The notes beneath the pieces are model-generated. The model was not told the DNA's origin, searched no databases, and was given only the letters and a program-made list of their open reading frames with translations. DNA of 64,000 bases from the NCBI GenBank assembly GCA_963720705.1, contig CAVRGJ010000006.1:124001-188000 (forward strand). Reading direction: 5' to 3'. Both the position numbers and the translations under genes were made by a program. Positions 11,784 to 19,595 of this stretch are shown piece after piece. The stretch's first letter is position 1. Each line of letters begins with the position of its first letter. This DNA is from DASWJZ01 sp963720705 (GTDB taxonomy: Bacteria; Pseudomonadota; Alphaproteobacteria; Rhizobiales; Afifellaceae).

Positions 11784-11905
11784 GAAACCGACCTCCGGAG
11801 GCGGATTGTGCACAGGGGCGTATCCGCGGACAACTGAATTTCCAATCCTCGCAAGTTCGCGCGCCCCGGCGTTGGCGCAGCCCGCCCGACAGGCTAAGAA
11901 CACGC

Positions 11906-12760
11906 ATGCCGACTGCGCCGGGCGCCGACCCGCAACTTCTGCCACTGATCGACGCCGCACTCGCCGGGGCGCGGGTGGTCATGGCGGTCTACGGATCCGA
12001 CTTCTCCGTCGCCCACAAAGCCGACAATTCACCGGTGAGCGAGGCGGATCTCGGCTCCGAGCATGCCATCGACGTGGCGCTTTCCGCCGCTTTGCCGGGC
12101 GTGCCGATCGTCGCTGAAGAAGCCGCCTCGACCGGGGTGGCGCCGAAGCTTGGGCGGTCCTTCCTGCTTGTCGACCCGCTCGACGGCACCAAGGAATTCA
12201 TCAGCCGCAATGGCGAGTTCACCATCAACATCGCGCTCGTCGAGGGGGAGGCGCCGGTTGCAGGCGTCGTGCTCGCACCGGCGCTCGGAGTTGCTTACGC
12301 CGGGGGCGGCAACGGTGCGTGGAAGGGAACGATCGCCGCTGATCTCGGCGGCATCGACGGCTGGACCTCCATCCGCACGCGGCGCGCCGAGGCACATCCC
12401 GTCGCCGTCGTCAGCCGCTCGCACATGAATCCGGCGACCGCGAGCGCACTCGCACAGGCCTCCTGCGGCGAGCACCGTTCGATCGGCTCCTCGCTGAAAT
12501 TCGGCCTCCTCGCCGAGGGCGCGGCGGACTTTTATCCACGCCTCGGACCGACGATGGAATGGGACACCGCGGCGGGCGACGCCGTGCTGCGCGCCGCCGG
12601 CGGCGCCGTGGTGACGCTCGACGGAGCGCCCCTTCCCTACGGCAAGCGCGACATCGCCGGGATGCGGCCGCTTGAGAACCCGCATTTCCTAGCCGTAGGC
12701 GACAAGACACTGCTTGCGCGCCTCGACGGTGCTTCGCTCGGATCGCACAACACGAGATGA
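11906..12760 (+). CDS. cysQ: 3'(2'),5'-bisphosphate nucleotidase CysQ
   Basis: Lithium-sensitive phosphatase that hydrolyses PAP to AMP, recycling the by-product of sulfate assimilation and 4'-phosphopantetheine transfer. The 284-residue protein has the inositol monophosphatase-fold metal motifs: EEAAS near residue 72, DPLDGTKEF near 90 and WDTAAGD near 213. The length is a little above the usual 250-270. The stop overlaps the next ATG as ATGA, making it the first gene of a three-gene coupled string with two methyltransferases. Confidence 0.88.
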   Translation: MPTAPGADPQLLPLIDAALAGARVVMAVYGSDFSVAHKADNSPVSEADLGSEHAIDVALSAALPGVPIVAEEAASTGVAPKLGRSFLLVDPLDGTKEFISRNGEFTINIALVEGEAPVAGVVLAPALGVAYAGGGNGAWKGTIAADLGGIDGWTSIRTRRAEAHPVAVVSRSHMNPATASALAQASCGEHRSIGSSLKFGLLAEGAADFYPRLGPTMEWDTAAGDAVLRAAGGAVVTLDGAPLPYGKRDIAGMRPLENPHFLAVGDKTLLARLDGASLGSHNTR

Positions 12761-13632
12761 GCGAGCGGCCGCTCGTCCTGTCGTCAAAGGGACTAGAGGA
12801 CTACGCGCTGGTCGATTCCGGCCACGGGCGAAAGCTGGAGCGCTTCGGCGCGCTGCTCCTCGACCGCCCCGAGGAGCAGGCGATGTGGAGCCCACGGCTT
12901 CCGCGCGAGGAATGGGAGAAGGCCGACGCGCTCTTCACCGGCGACATCGACGAGGAGGGCGCCGGACGATGGAAGCGGCACGCCGGCGTGCCCGAATCCT
13001 GGGCCTGCAAACATGGAAATATCCGTTACGAGTGCCGCTTCACGTCGTTCCGCCACGTCGGCGTGTTCCCCGAGCAGGAAGCGCATTTTTCCTTCATGCG
13101 CGACCGGCTCAAGGCGGCGGGAGGCACGCCCGCGCTTCTGAACCTCTTCGGCTACACGGGGCTCGCCTCGCTCGTCGCCGCGGAAGCAGGCGCAGAAGTA
13201 ACGCATGTCGACGCGTCGAAGAAGGCGATCGCCTGGGCGCGCGACAACCAGAAGCTCTCGGGGATGGAAGACCGCCCGATCCGCTGGATCCTCGACGACG
13301 CGACAAAGTTTGCCGCGCGCGAGGTCCGACGCGAGCGGCGCTATGACGGCATCCTGCTCGATCCCCCGAAATTCGGGCGCGGGCCGAAGGGCGAAAAGTG
13401 GGAGCTCTTCGAGAGCCTGCCGGAGATGCTCCGGCTCTGCCGCGAGATCGTGAAGCCGGATGGCTTCGTGATCCTGACGGCTTATGCGATCCGCGCCTCG
13501 TTCCTGTCGCTGCATCGCCTCGCAGAGGAAGCGCTCGGGCCGGGCGTCGAATCGGGCGAGCTCGCGCTCGCGGATCAGGCCGGCGGTCTTCTCGCTACCT
13601 CGCTCTTCGCCCGCTGGAGCGCGGCATCATGA
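12757..13632 (+). CDS. Class I SAM-dependent methyltransferase (RlmI/RlmK-like)
   Basis: A 291-residue Rossmann-fold methyltransferase of the kind that modifies rRNA cytosine or guanine. It has the SAM loop LNLFGYTGLAS near residue 128, an acidic HVDASKKAIAWARDN strand end, and the substrate loop LLDPPKFGRGPKGEKW near 200 (DPPxF). It lacks the N-terminal PUA domain of E. coli RlmI, so the target is uncertain. ATGA overlaps link it to cysQ upstream and to a SpoU methyltransferase downstream, supporting one transcript. Confidence 0.82.
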   Translation: MSERPLVLSSKGLEDYALVDSGHGRKLERFGALLLDRPEEQAMWSPRLPREEWEKADALFTGDIDEEGAGRWKRHAGVPESWACKHGNIRYECRFTSFRHVGVFPEQEAHFSFMRDRLKAAGGTPALLNLFGYTGLASLVAAEAGAEVTHVDASKKAIAWARDNQKLSGMEDRPIRWILDDATKFAAREVRRERRYDGILLDPPKFGRGPKGEKWELFESLPEMLRLCREIVKPDGFVILTAYAIRASFLSLHRLAEEALGPGVESGELALADQAGGLLATSLFARWSAAS

Positions 13633-14447
13633 GCGAGCGACCGCGGACCGGAAGCTTCAAGAAGATCACCAGCCTCGCAAATCCGCTGGTGAAAGAAATC
13701 CGCGCGCTCGCCCAGAAGAAGCACCGCGACGAGACCGGGCTCTTCATCGCCGAGGGGCAGAAGCTCGTGCGCGACGCGCTCGACGGCGGCTGGCGGATCG
13801 AGATGCTCGCCTATGCCGCGGCAAGCGCGGAGGAGAGCGGGATCGGCGCGATCGCCGCGGAGGCCAAGGCGACGGGCGGAACCGTGCTCGAAGTCACCGC
13901 GCCGGTGCTCGAAAAGATCACGCGCCGCGACAACCCTCAGAGCGTCGTCGGCGTCTTCAAGCAGCATTTCGCACCGGAGGCCGCGATCGGGCGCGGTCGG
14001 ATCTGGATAGCGCTCGACCGGGTGCGCGATCCCGGCAATCTCGGCACGATCGTCCGCACCGCCGATGCGGCGAGCATCGAAGGCGTGGCGCTCGTAGGTC
14101 CCTGCTGCGACCCCTTCGGGCTTGAAGCGGTGCGCGCCACGATGGGCTCGATCTTCCACGTGCCGCTCGCAAAGACCAGCGAGGACGGGCTGATCGCCGC
14201 CGCGAAGCGGCACGGCGCGCGACTCGTCGGCACGCACCTATCCGGCTCTTTGGACTACCGCCAGGCGGACTACCGCCAGCCGCTGATCCTGCTCATGGGG
14301 AACGAGCAGCAGGGGCTGACGGCTGAACTCGCGGCGGCCTGCGATCAACTCGTGCGCATCCCAATGCGAGGAAGGGCGGATTCCTTGAACCTCGCCGTCT
14401 CTACCGGGCTCATGATCTACGAGGCGTTAAGGCGGGAGCTGCGCTGA
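13629..14447 (+). CDS. TrmH/SpoU-family RNA methyltransferase
   Basis: A 272-residue SPOUT enzyme predicted to 2'-O-methylate ribose in rRNA or tRNA. The N-terminal substrate-binding domain starts with SLANPLVKEIRALAQKKHRDETGLFIAEG. The knotted SAM domain has the three SpoU motifs: NLGTIVRTADAA near residue 137, LLMGNEQQGL near 220 and IPMRGRADSLNLAVSTGLMIYE near 244. The domain order fits RlmB or TrmH-like proteins; the target nucleotide cannot be assigned. The start codon is the ATG overlapping the preceding stop. Confidence 0.88.
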   Translation: MSERPRTGSFKKITSLANPLVKEIRALAQKKHRDETGLFIAEGQKLVRDALDGGWRIEMLAYAAASAEESGIGAIAAEAKATGGTVLEVTAPVLEKITRRDNPQSVVGVFKQHFAPEAAIGRGRIWIALDRVRDPGNLGTIVRTADAASIEGVALVGPCCDPFGLEAVRATMGSIFHVPLAKTSEDGLIAAAKRHGARLVGTHLSGSLDYRQADYRQPLILLMGNEQQGLTAELAAACDQLVRIPMRGRADSLNLAVSTGLMIYEALRRELR

Positions 14448-14526
14448 TCCGGGCCTATACAGCCCAGGGCGCAGGCTCTAAGAAATCCACGAATTCTCGA
14501 AATCCGCAGGCCCGCGGGAGCGTTTG

Positions 14527-15507
14527 ATGCAGGCGCCGAAATCCTCAGCGAAGCTCGTGACCGTGTTTGGCGGCTCCGGATTCGTCGGCCGCTACGTCGT
14601 GCAGGCGCTGGCGCGGCGAGGGCACCGCATCCGCGTTGCCGTCCGCCGCCCCGATCTTGCGGGGCACCTGCAGCCGCTCGGCATGGTCGGGCAGATCAAG
14701 GCGATCCAGGCCAACCTTCGCTACCGCTGGTCGGTCGACCGGGCGGTCGAGGGCGTCGACGCCGTCGTCAACCTCGTCGGCATCCTGGCGGAGAGCGGGC
14801 GGCAGACCTTCGACGCGGTGCAGGCTTTCGGGCCGCGCGCGATCGGCGAGGCGGCGCGCGCCCAAGGCATTGCGAGGGTCGTCCATGTCTCGGCGATCGG
14901 CGCCGACCAGCCTTCGACCGTCGGCTACATGCGCTCCAAGGCGGAGGGCGAGGCCGGCATCCGCGAGACGGTGCCGGAAGCGGTGATCGTCCGGCCGTCG
15001 ATCGTCTTCGGACCGGAGGACAGCTTCTTCAACCGCTTTGCGGCGATGGCGCGGCTCTCGCCCGCGCTGCCTTTGATCGGCGGCGGCAAGACGCGCTTCC
15101 AACCGGTCTTCGCCGGCGATGTCGGGGAGGCGATTGCGCGCGCCGTAGACGGCGGCGCCGAACCGGGCGCGATCTACGAGCTCGGCGGGCCTGAGACCTT
15201 GACGTTCCGTCAGTGCATGGAGCGGATGCTGAAGGTCACCAAGCGGAAGCGACTGCTCCTGCCTCTGCCCTGGTTCGCAGCGCGGATCATGGGCCGCGTC
15301 GGCGAGTACTTGCCCGGAAAGCCGATCACGCTCGACCAGGTCCGCATGTTGATGTTCGACAACGTCGTGTCCGCCGACGCGGAGCGTGAGCGGCGGACGC
15401 TCGAAGGGCTCGGCATCGAGCCGACGGCGCTTGAGGTCGTGCTCCCCACCTATTTGAGCCGCTTCCGCGAGTACGGCGAGTTCGCGCAGACTCGTACCGC
15501 GCCCTAG
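14527..15507 (+). CDS. Complex I NDUFA9-subunit-like NAD(P)-binding protein
   Basis: Atypical short-chain dehydrogenase of 326 residues, related to the mitochondrial complex I accessory subunit NDUFA9. The N-terminus gives the nucleotide loop VTVFGGSGFVGRYVV, followed by VVNLVGILAESG, HVSAIGAD and the SYK-equivalent YMRSKAEGE, then RPSIVFGPEDSFFNRFA. The C-terminal half has PLPWFAARIMGRV. Homologues are widespread in alphaproteobacteria and thought to bind NADPH near the membrane. ATG 14527 has GGGAG 6 nt upstream; a TTG directly before it is less likely. Confidence 0.85.
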   Translation: MQAPKSSAKLVTVFGGSGFVGRYVVQALARRGHRIRVAVRRPDLAGHLQPLGMVGQIKAIQANLRYRWSVDRAVEGVDAVVNLVGILAESGRQTFDAVQAFGPRAIGEAARAQGIARVVHVSAIGADQPSTVGYMRSKAEGEAGIRETVPEAVIVRPSIVFGPEDSFFNRFAAMARLSPALPLIGGGKTRFQPVFAGDVGEAIARAVDGGAEPGAIYELGGPETLTFRQCMERMLKVTKRKRLLLPLPWFAARIMGRVGEYLPGKPITLDQVRMLMFDNVVSADAERERRTLEGLGIEPTALEVVLPTYLSRFREYGEFAQTRTAP

Positions 15508-15527
15508 GCCGGCGCCCCGCCTAAACC

Positions 15528-15556
15528 TGCCTTCGTCGCCGGGCCTGACCCGGCAA
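15528..15556. repeat. Half of a palindromic intergenic repeat
   Basis: A short CGCCGGGCCTGACCCGGCAATC unit lies between the NDUFA9-like gene and the end of uppP. It matches one arm of the repeat seen at 7019 and 35769, and forms a hairpin on its own (GCCGGG and CCCGGC). It may act as a convergent transcription end, though no U tract follows. Confidence 0.6.
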
Positions 15557-16378
15557 TCAGCGGAGGAGCCAGAGCCCCAGGAGGCCGGCGACGCCGACGA
15601 TTGCGCGCCACCAGGCAAAAGGCAGGAAGCCGTGGCGCTGGACGAATCCGACCAGCGTCTTCACCACGAAGAGCGCCGCCACGAACGCGACAACGAAGCC
15701 GATCGCGATCAAGCCGATGTCGCCGCCCGAAAGCGCGGCGCGGTTCTTGTAGAAGTCGAGCACGAACGCGCCGAGCATCGTCGGTATCGCCAGGAAGAAC
15801 GAGAACTCCGCCGCCGACTTCTTGTCGCACTTCATCAGGAGCGCGCCGGCGATCGTCGCGCCTGAGCGCGACACCCCCGGCACGATGGCGAGGCACTGGA
15901 AGAGGCCGATCACGAAGGCAAGCCAGAGCGGAAAATGCATGGCGTCTTCGTGGTGAGTCTCGGTATCGAACCAGTCGAGCGCGGCGAGCGCCACGCCGCC
16001 GACGATCAGAACGATGCAGATCAGCGCCGGTGAGTTGAAGAGCACGTTCTTAATAAAATCGTGGAGGGCGAGGCCGACGATCGCCGAGGGAATGAAGGCA
16101 ACGACGATCGACAAGACGAAGCGGCGCGCGGCCGGGTCGCTGGGTAGAGCCAGGAGGACGCCCCAAAGTCGCCCGAAATAGGCGTAGACCACGGCAAGGA
16201 TGGCGCCGAGCTGGATCAAGACGTTGAAAGTGTCCCAGAAGGCCTTCTCCCGACCCGACCCGAGCCCGAGAAGCTCAGTCGAAAGAAGGAGATGCGCGGT
16301 GGAGGAAACCGGAATGAACTCGGTTATCCCCTCGATCACCCCGAGAATGGCGGCATCGAATATGGACTGGACACTCAT
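15557..16378 (-). CDS. uppP: Undecaprenyl-diphosphatase UppP (BacA)
   Basis: Integral membrane phosphatase that turns undecaprenyl pyrophosphate into the monophosphate carrier lipid for peptidoglycan and O-antigen synthesis; its overproduction gives bacitracin resistance in other bacteria. The 273-residue protein has the two catalytic motifs EGITEFIPVSSTAHL (residues 16-30) and PGVSRSG near 165, with about eight hydrophobic segments. The length is typical. It converges on the NDUFA9-like gene and is divergent from the GST gene. Confidence 0.95.
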   Translation of the reverse strand: MSVQSIFDAAILGVIEGITEFIPVSSTAHLLLSTELLGLGSGREKAFWDTFNVLIQLGAILAVVYAYFGRLWGVLLALPSDPAARRFVLSIVVAFIPSAIVGLALHDFIKNVLFNSPALICIVLIVGGVALAALDWFDTETHHEDAMHFPLWLAFVIGLFQCLAIVPGVSRSGATIAGALLMKCDKKSAAEFSFFLAIPTMLGAFVLDFYKNRAALSGGDIGLIAIGFVVAFVAALFVVKTLVGFVQRHGFLPFAWWRAIVGVAGLLGLWLLR

Positions 16379-16477
16379 CCCGCGCTACCCCGGCCGAATC
16401 GTTCGACGAGGCGCCGACTTAGCATCTTCGCGGCGCAAAATCCGCCGGTCGCACTGAGGCAACCACACGGTTCCTGC

Positions 16478-17173
16478 ATGATCACGCTCTTCCACCATCC
16501 TCTCTCGGTTCCCTCGCGTTTCGTCCGGCTCGTGCTCGGCGAGTGCGAGGAGACGCCGGAACTCGTCGAGGAGCGTATCTGGGAGCGGCGGCAAGAGTTC
16601 CTGCTCATCAATCCAGCCGCGACCCTCCCTGTTCTGATCGAGAACGACGACCCGCCGATCGCCGGCGTTTGGGCGGTCTCCGAATATCTCGACGAGACGC
16701 GCGGCTTCGCGCTGAACGAGCGGCGGCTTCTGCCGGCAAACGCCAACCAGCGGGCCGAGGTGCGGCGGCTTTGCGAATGGTTCCTCTACAAGTTCGACGA
16801 GGAGGTGACCTTCTACCTGGTCGAGGAGAAGGTGGTGAAGCGCGAGCGCGCGAAGCTCGGCGGCAACGGCGGCGCCCCGGATTCCACGCTGCTTCGGGCG
16901 GCGCGGACAAACATCCGTACGCATATTCACTATGTCGAGCATTTGATATCGGCGAAGAACTGGCTCGCGGGGGAGAGGATGAGCTATGCCGATCTGGCGG
17001 CGGCCGCCGCCCTTTCGGTCGCCGACTATCTGGGCGAGGTTCCATGGCAGGACGCCGCCGAGGCGAAGGATTGGTACATGCGGCTGAAGTCGCGCCCGGC
17101 GTTCAGACCGCTCAGGGCCGATCAGGTGCGGGGGCACGTGCCCCCGGCGCACTACGCCAATCTCGACTTCTGA
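16478..17173 (+). CDS. Glutathione S-transferase family protein
   Basis: Cytosolic GST-fold protein of 231 residues. A thioredoxin-like N-terminal domain reads MITLFHHPLSVPSRFVRLVLGE, with the cis-Pro/gamma-glutamyl loop ATLPVLIE near residue 48 and AVSEYLDET near 66. The alpha-helical C-terminal domain contains MSYADLAAAAALSVADYLGEVPW, where Asp is the usual N-capping residue. The start is ATG 16478. The family has diverse detoxification or chaperone roles and the substrate cannot be inferred. Its stop overlaps the probable CTG start of queG, as is common for GST-queG pairs in this order. Confidence 0.87.
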   Translation: MITLFHHPLSVPSRFVRLVLGECEETPELVEERIWERRQEFLLINPAATLPVLIENDDPPIAGVWAVSEYLDETRGFALNERRLLPANANQRAEVRRLCEWFLYKFDEEVTFYLVEEKVVKRERAKLGGNGGAPDSTLLRAARTNIRTHIHYVEHLISAKNWLAGERMSYADLAAAAALSVADYLGEVPWQDAAEAKDWYMRLKSRPAFRPLRADQVRGHVPPAHYANLDF

Positions 17174-18302
17174 CGCCGACGGCGCTGCGCGATCTGATCG
17201 AGGCGCTCGCGCAAGAAGAAGGCTTTGAGCTTGTTGGCGTCGCAGCGCCCGACGCGATCCCGGAGGCGGCAGCGCGGCTCCGCCAGGCGATTGCCGACGG
17301 CCATCAAGGCACGATGCACTGGCTCACGGACACGGCGGCGCGGCGCGGCAGCCCTAAAGCGCTTTGGCCGGACGCGCGCTCCGTCATCATGCTCGGCATG
17401 AATTACGGGCCGGAAGGCGACCCGCTCGCAACGCTTAGGATCGGCAGGCCGGCACGATCTCCGTCTACGCGCGTAACCGCGACTATCACGATCTGATCAA
17501 AGGCGCGCTGAAACGGATCGCGTCGAAGTTCGCCGCGCGTGCCGGTGCGGAGGTGAAGGTGTTCGTCGATACCGCGCCGGTGATGGAGAAGCCGCTCGCT
17601 GAAGCCGCCGGGCTCGGCTGGCAGGGCAAGCACACCAACCTCGTCAGCCGCGACTTCGGCTCGTGGCTCTTCCTCGGCGCAATCTTCACCGACGCCGTGC
17701 TTTTACCCGACGATGCCGAAACCGACCATTGCGGCAATTGCCGCGCTTGCCTCGACGTCTGCCCGACCGACGCTTTCCCCGCGCCTTACCGGCTCGATGC
17801 GCGGCGCTGCATCTCGTATCTGACGATCGAGCACGACGGCCCGATCCCGCGCGACCTTCGCCCGCTGATCGGAAACCGCATTTTCGGCTGCGACGACTGT
17901 CTCGCCGTCTGCCCATGGAACAAGTTCGCCGCGAAGGGACGGCAGGCGAAGCTTGCCGCGCGCGACGATTTGAACGCGCCACGGCTCTCCGACCTTGCGC
18001 GGCTCGACAATTCCGCCTTCAGAAAACTCTTCACCGGCTCGCCGGTGAAGCGGATCGGGCGCGACCGGTTCGTCCGCAACGTCTTGATTGCAATTGGGAA
18101 TTCCGCAACACCCAATCTCACCGATGAGGCCGAGCGACTGATCGACGATCCGGCACCGCAGGTGCGCGGAGCAGCGGTGTGGGCCCTGCAACGCCTCGCC
18201 CCTGACCGTGTCGCCGCGCTGTCGCGACAATCGGCTGCGCGCGAGACCGATGACGAAGTCCGTGCGGAATGGGCTGCTGCCGAACGCGAGGCTCGAGCAT
18301 GA
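17170..18302 (+). pseudogene. queG: Epoxyqueuosine reductase QueG, interrupted by a single-base frameshift
   Basis: QueG reduces epoxyqueuosine to queuosine in tRNA using cobalamin and [4Fe-4S] clusters. The N-terminal part (ALRDLIEALAQEEGFELVGVAAP, GTMHWL, RSVIMLGMNYGPEGDPLA) is in one frame. From about 17448 the family sequence GTISVYARNRDYHDLIKG continues in another, through CGNCRACLDVCPTDAF, GCDDCLAVCPWNKFA (both cluster motifs intact) and a C-terminal HEAT-like region. Adding one base at about 17442-17450 restores one protein of about 378 residues. No ATG, GTG or TTG is available for the N-terminus; a CTG at 17170 overlaps the GST stop as CTGA. Confidence 0.85.
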
Positions 18303-18563
18303 CACGGCATAGACGGCATCCTCGCTTCCATTCCCCGCCGTCCCCTGGTCGCGATTTGGCGATCAAGCGCGGATCGCTGTTGACCGGCGCCGTAGGGCGC
18401 GCTCGCGTTCGGAGCGCTCGCGATCGGTGCCCTTGCAATCGGCGCCGTCGCCATCAACCGTCTTGCGATCAAGCAGGCGCGGATCGAGCGCCTCTCCGTC
18501 GGCAGGCTCGAGGTGGAGAAGCTCGTCATTCGCAAGCGCCGCGGAGCAAAAAAGAGCGTGTGA
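18299..18563 (+). pseudogene. Small membrane protein gene, apparently frameshifted
   Basis: A short gene is suggested between queG and the SDR. In one frame the segment 18398-18560 encodes GALAFGALAIGALAIGAVAI, a hydrophobic helix, followed by alternating NRLAIKQARIERLSVGRLEVEKLVIRKRR and a TGA that overlaps the SDR start as GTGA. Upstream, LAIKRGSLLTGAVG lies in another frame. Deleting one G at 18395-18397 joins them as LLTGAVGALAFGALAIG. ATG 18299 overlaps the queG stop as ATGA. A short membrane anchor followed by a regular pattern of hydrophobic and basic residues is visible; no function is known to me. The N-terminal end remains uncertain. Confidence 0.5.
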
Positions 18564-19474
18564 GCGAACCCGCGATCCGCCTCTTTGTCTTCGGGCTCGG
18601 CTATTCGGCGCGCGCGGTGGTCGCGCGCATGCGGCCGACTCTCGATGCCGTTTGGGGCACGACGCGCGATCCCGAGAAGCTTGAGGAGATTGCGGCGCTA
18701 GGTGTAACGCCCCTTCTGTTTGACGGTGACCACGGCGCGTCCCCTCCCCCCTTGCGGGGGAGGGAACTCTCAGAAGCCGACCACATCCTCGTCTCCATCC
18801 CTCCTGGCGAAGCCGGCGATCCGGTGCTCAGGCACTTCCGCGACGCGCTGGCGGCGGCAAAGCCGAAATCCATCGTCTACCTCTCCACCGTCGGCGTTTA
18901 CGGCGACCACGGCGGCGCATGGGTCGACGAGGAGAGCGAATGCCGGCCGGTGTCGAAGCGCTCGCGCGAGCGCTTCGCGGCGGAACACGCCTGGCGGCAG
19001 TTTGCCGCGGAGACCGGCGTACCGCTCGCCGTCATCCGCCTTGCCGGAATCTACGGGCCGGGGCGCGGGCCGTTCGAGAAGATCAAGCGCGGCACGGCGC
19101 GCCGCATCGTCAAGCCGGGCCAGGTGTTCAACCGCATCCACGTCGACGATGTCGCGCAAATCGTCGAGGCTGCGTTCGCCCAGCGCGCCGACGGCATCTT
19201 CAACGGCGTGGACGACGCTCCGGCACCGCCCGAAGACGTGATCGCCTACGCCGCAGCACTTCTCGGCCTTCCCCAGCCGCCGGAGGTCCCGTTCGAGACG
19301 GCGGAGCTTTCGCCGATGGCGCGGAGCTTTTACGGCGAGTCGAAACGGGTCCGAAACGATACCATAAAGCGCGAGCTCGGCGTCCGCCTCACCTACCCGA
19401 CATATCGCGAAGGGCTGCGTGCGGTGCTCGACGCGGAATCCGACCTGGAGGCCACCCGTCCTCGCTCATGCTGA
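18560..19474 (+). CDS. SDR-family NAD(P)-binding protein (YeeZ-like)
   Basis: A 304-residue atypical/extended SDR. It starts at a GTG overlapping the previous TGA, with the nucleotide loop LFVFGLGYSARAVVARM. Further on come YLSTVGVYGDHGGAWVDE (the YeeZ-family active-site region), RLAGIYGPGRGPFEKIKRG and FNRIHVDDVAQIV. The substrate is unknown. Two oddities: an in-frame palindromic repeat encodes PPPLRGRE at about residues 62-69, where homologues run straight through, and the last residues and stop codon (ATRPRSC) come from another repeat unit at 19459-19518. Confidence 0.8.
   Translation: MSEPAIRLFVFGLGYSARAVVARMRPTLDAVWGTTRDPEKLEEIAALGVTPLLFDGDHGASPPPLRGRELSEADHILVSIPPGEAGDPVLRHFRDALAAAKPKSIVYLSTVGVYGDHGGAWVDEESECRPVSKRSRERFAAEHAWRQFAAETGVPLAVIRLAGIYGPGRGPFEKIKRGTARRIVKPGQVFNRIHVDDVAQIVEAAFAQRADGIFNGVDDAPAPPEDVIAYAAALLGLPQPPEVPFETAELSPMARSFYGESKRVRNDTIKRELGVRLTYPTYREGLRAVLDAESDLEATRPRSC
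18738..18766 (+). repeat. Short palindromic repeat embedded in-frame in the SDR gene
   Basis: The segment CCCCTCCCCCC-TTGC-GGGGGAGGG is an inverted repeat of the same C/G-rich type as units at 21731, 35931 and the ends of the element at 50367. Here it is translated (SPPPLRGRE) without breaking the frame, giving an insert between LLFDGDHGA and LSEADHILVS. Confidence 0.7.
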
Positions 19475-19518
19475 GGGGCTCCACTGCGTCTGCGTCGCGC
19501 CTCAGTATGAGGCGTTCT
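19459..19518. repeat. Inverted repeat at the SDR gene end
   Basis: Arms CCTCGCTCATGCTGAGG and GCGCCTCAGTATGAGGCG enclose a short GC-rich loop. The unit resembles the CCTCACCCTGAGG family inside the 6935-7239 gap. The SDR stop codon lies in the first arm. The remaining sequence up to the glycosyltransferase start at 19596 has no gene. Confidence 0.65.
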
Positions 19519-19595
19519 GACACGCGTCAGCGATGGCGCTAAACCGCCGCAGCCATTGTCATAATCTTGTCGGCTAGTTGGACCAGACAGGCGCG

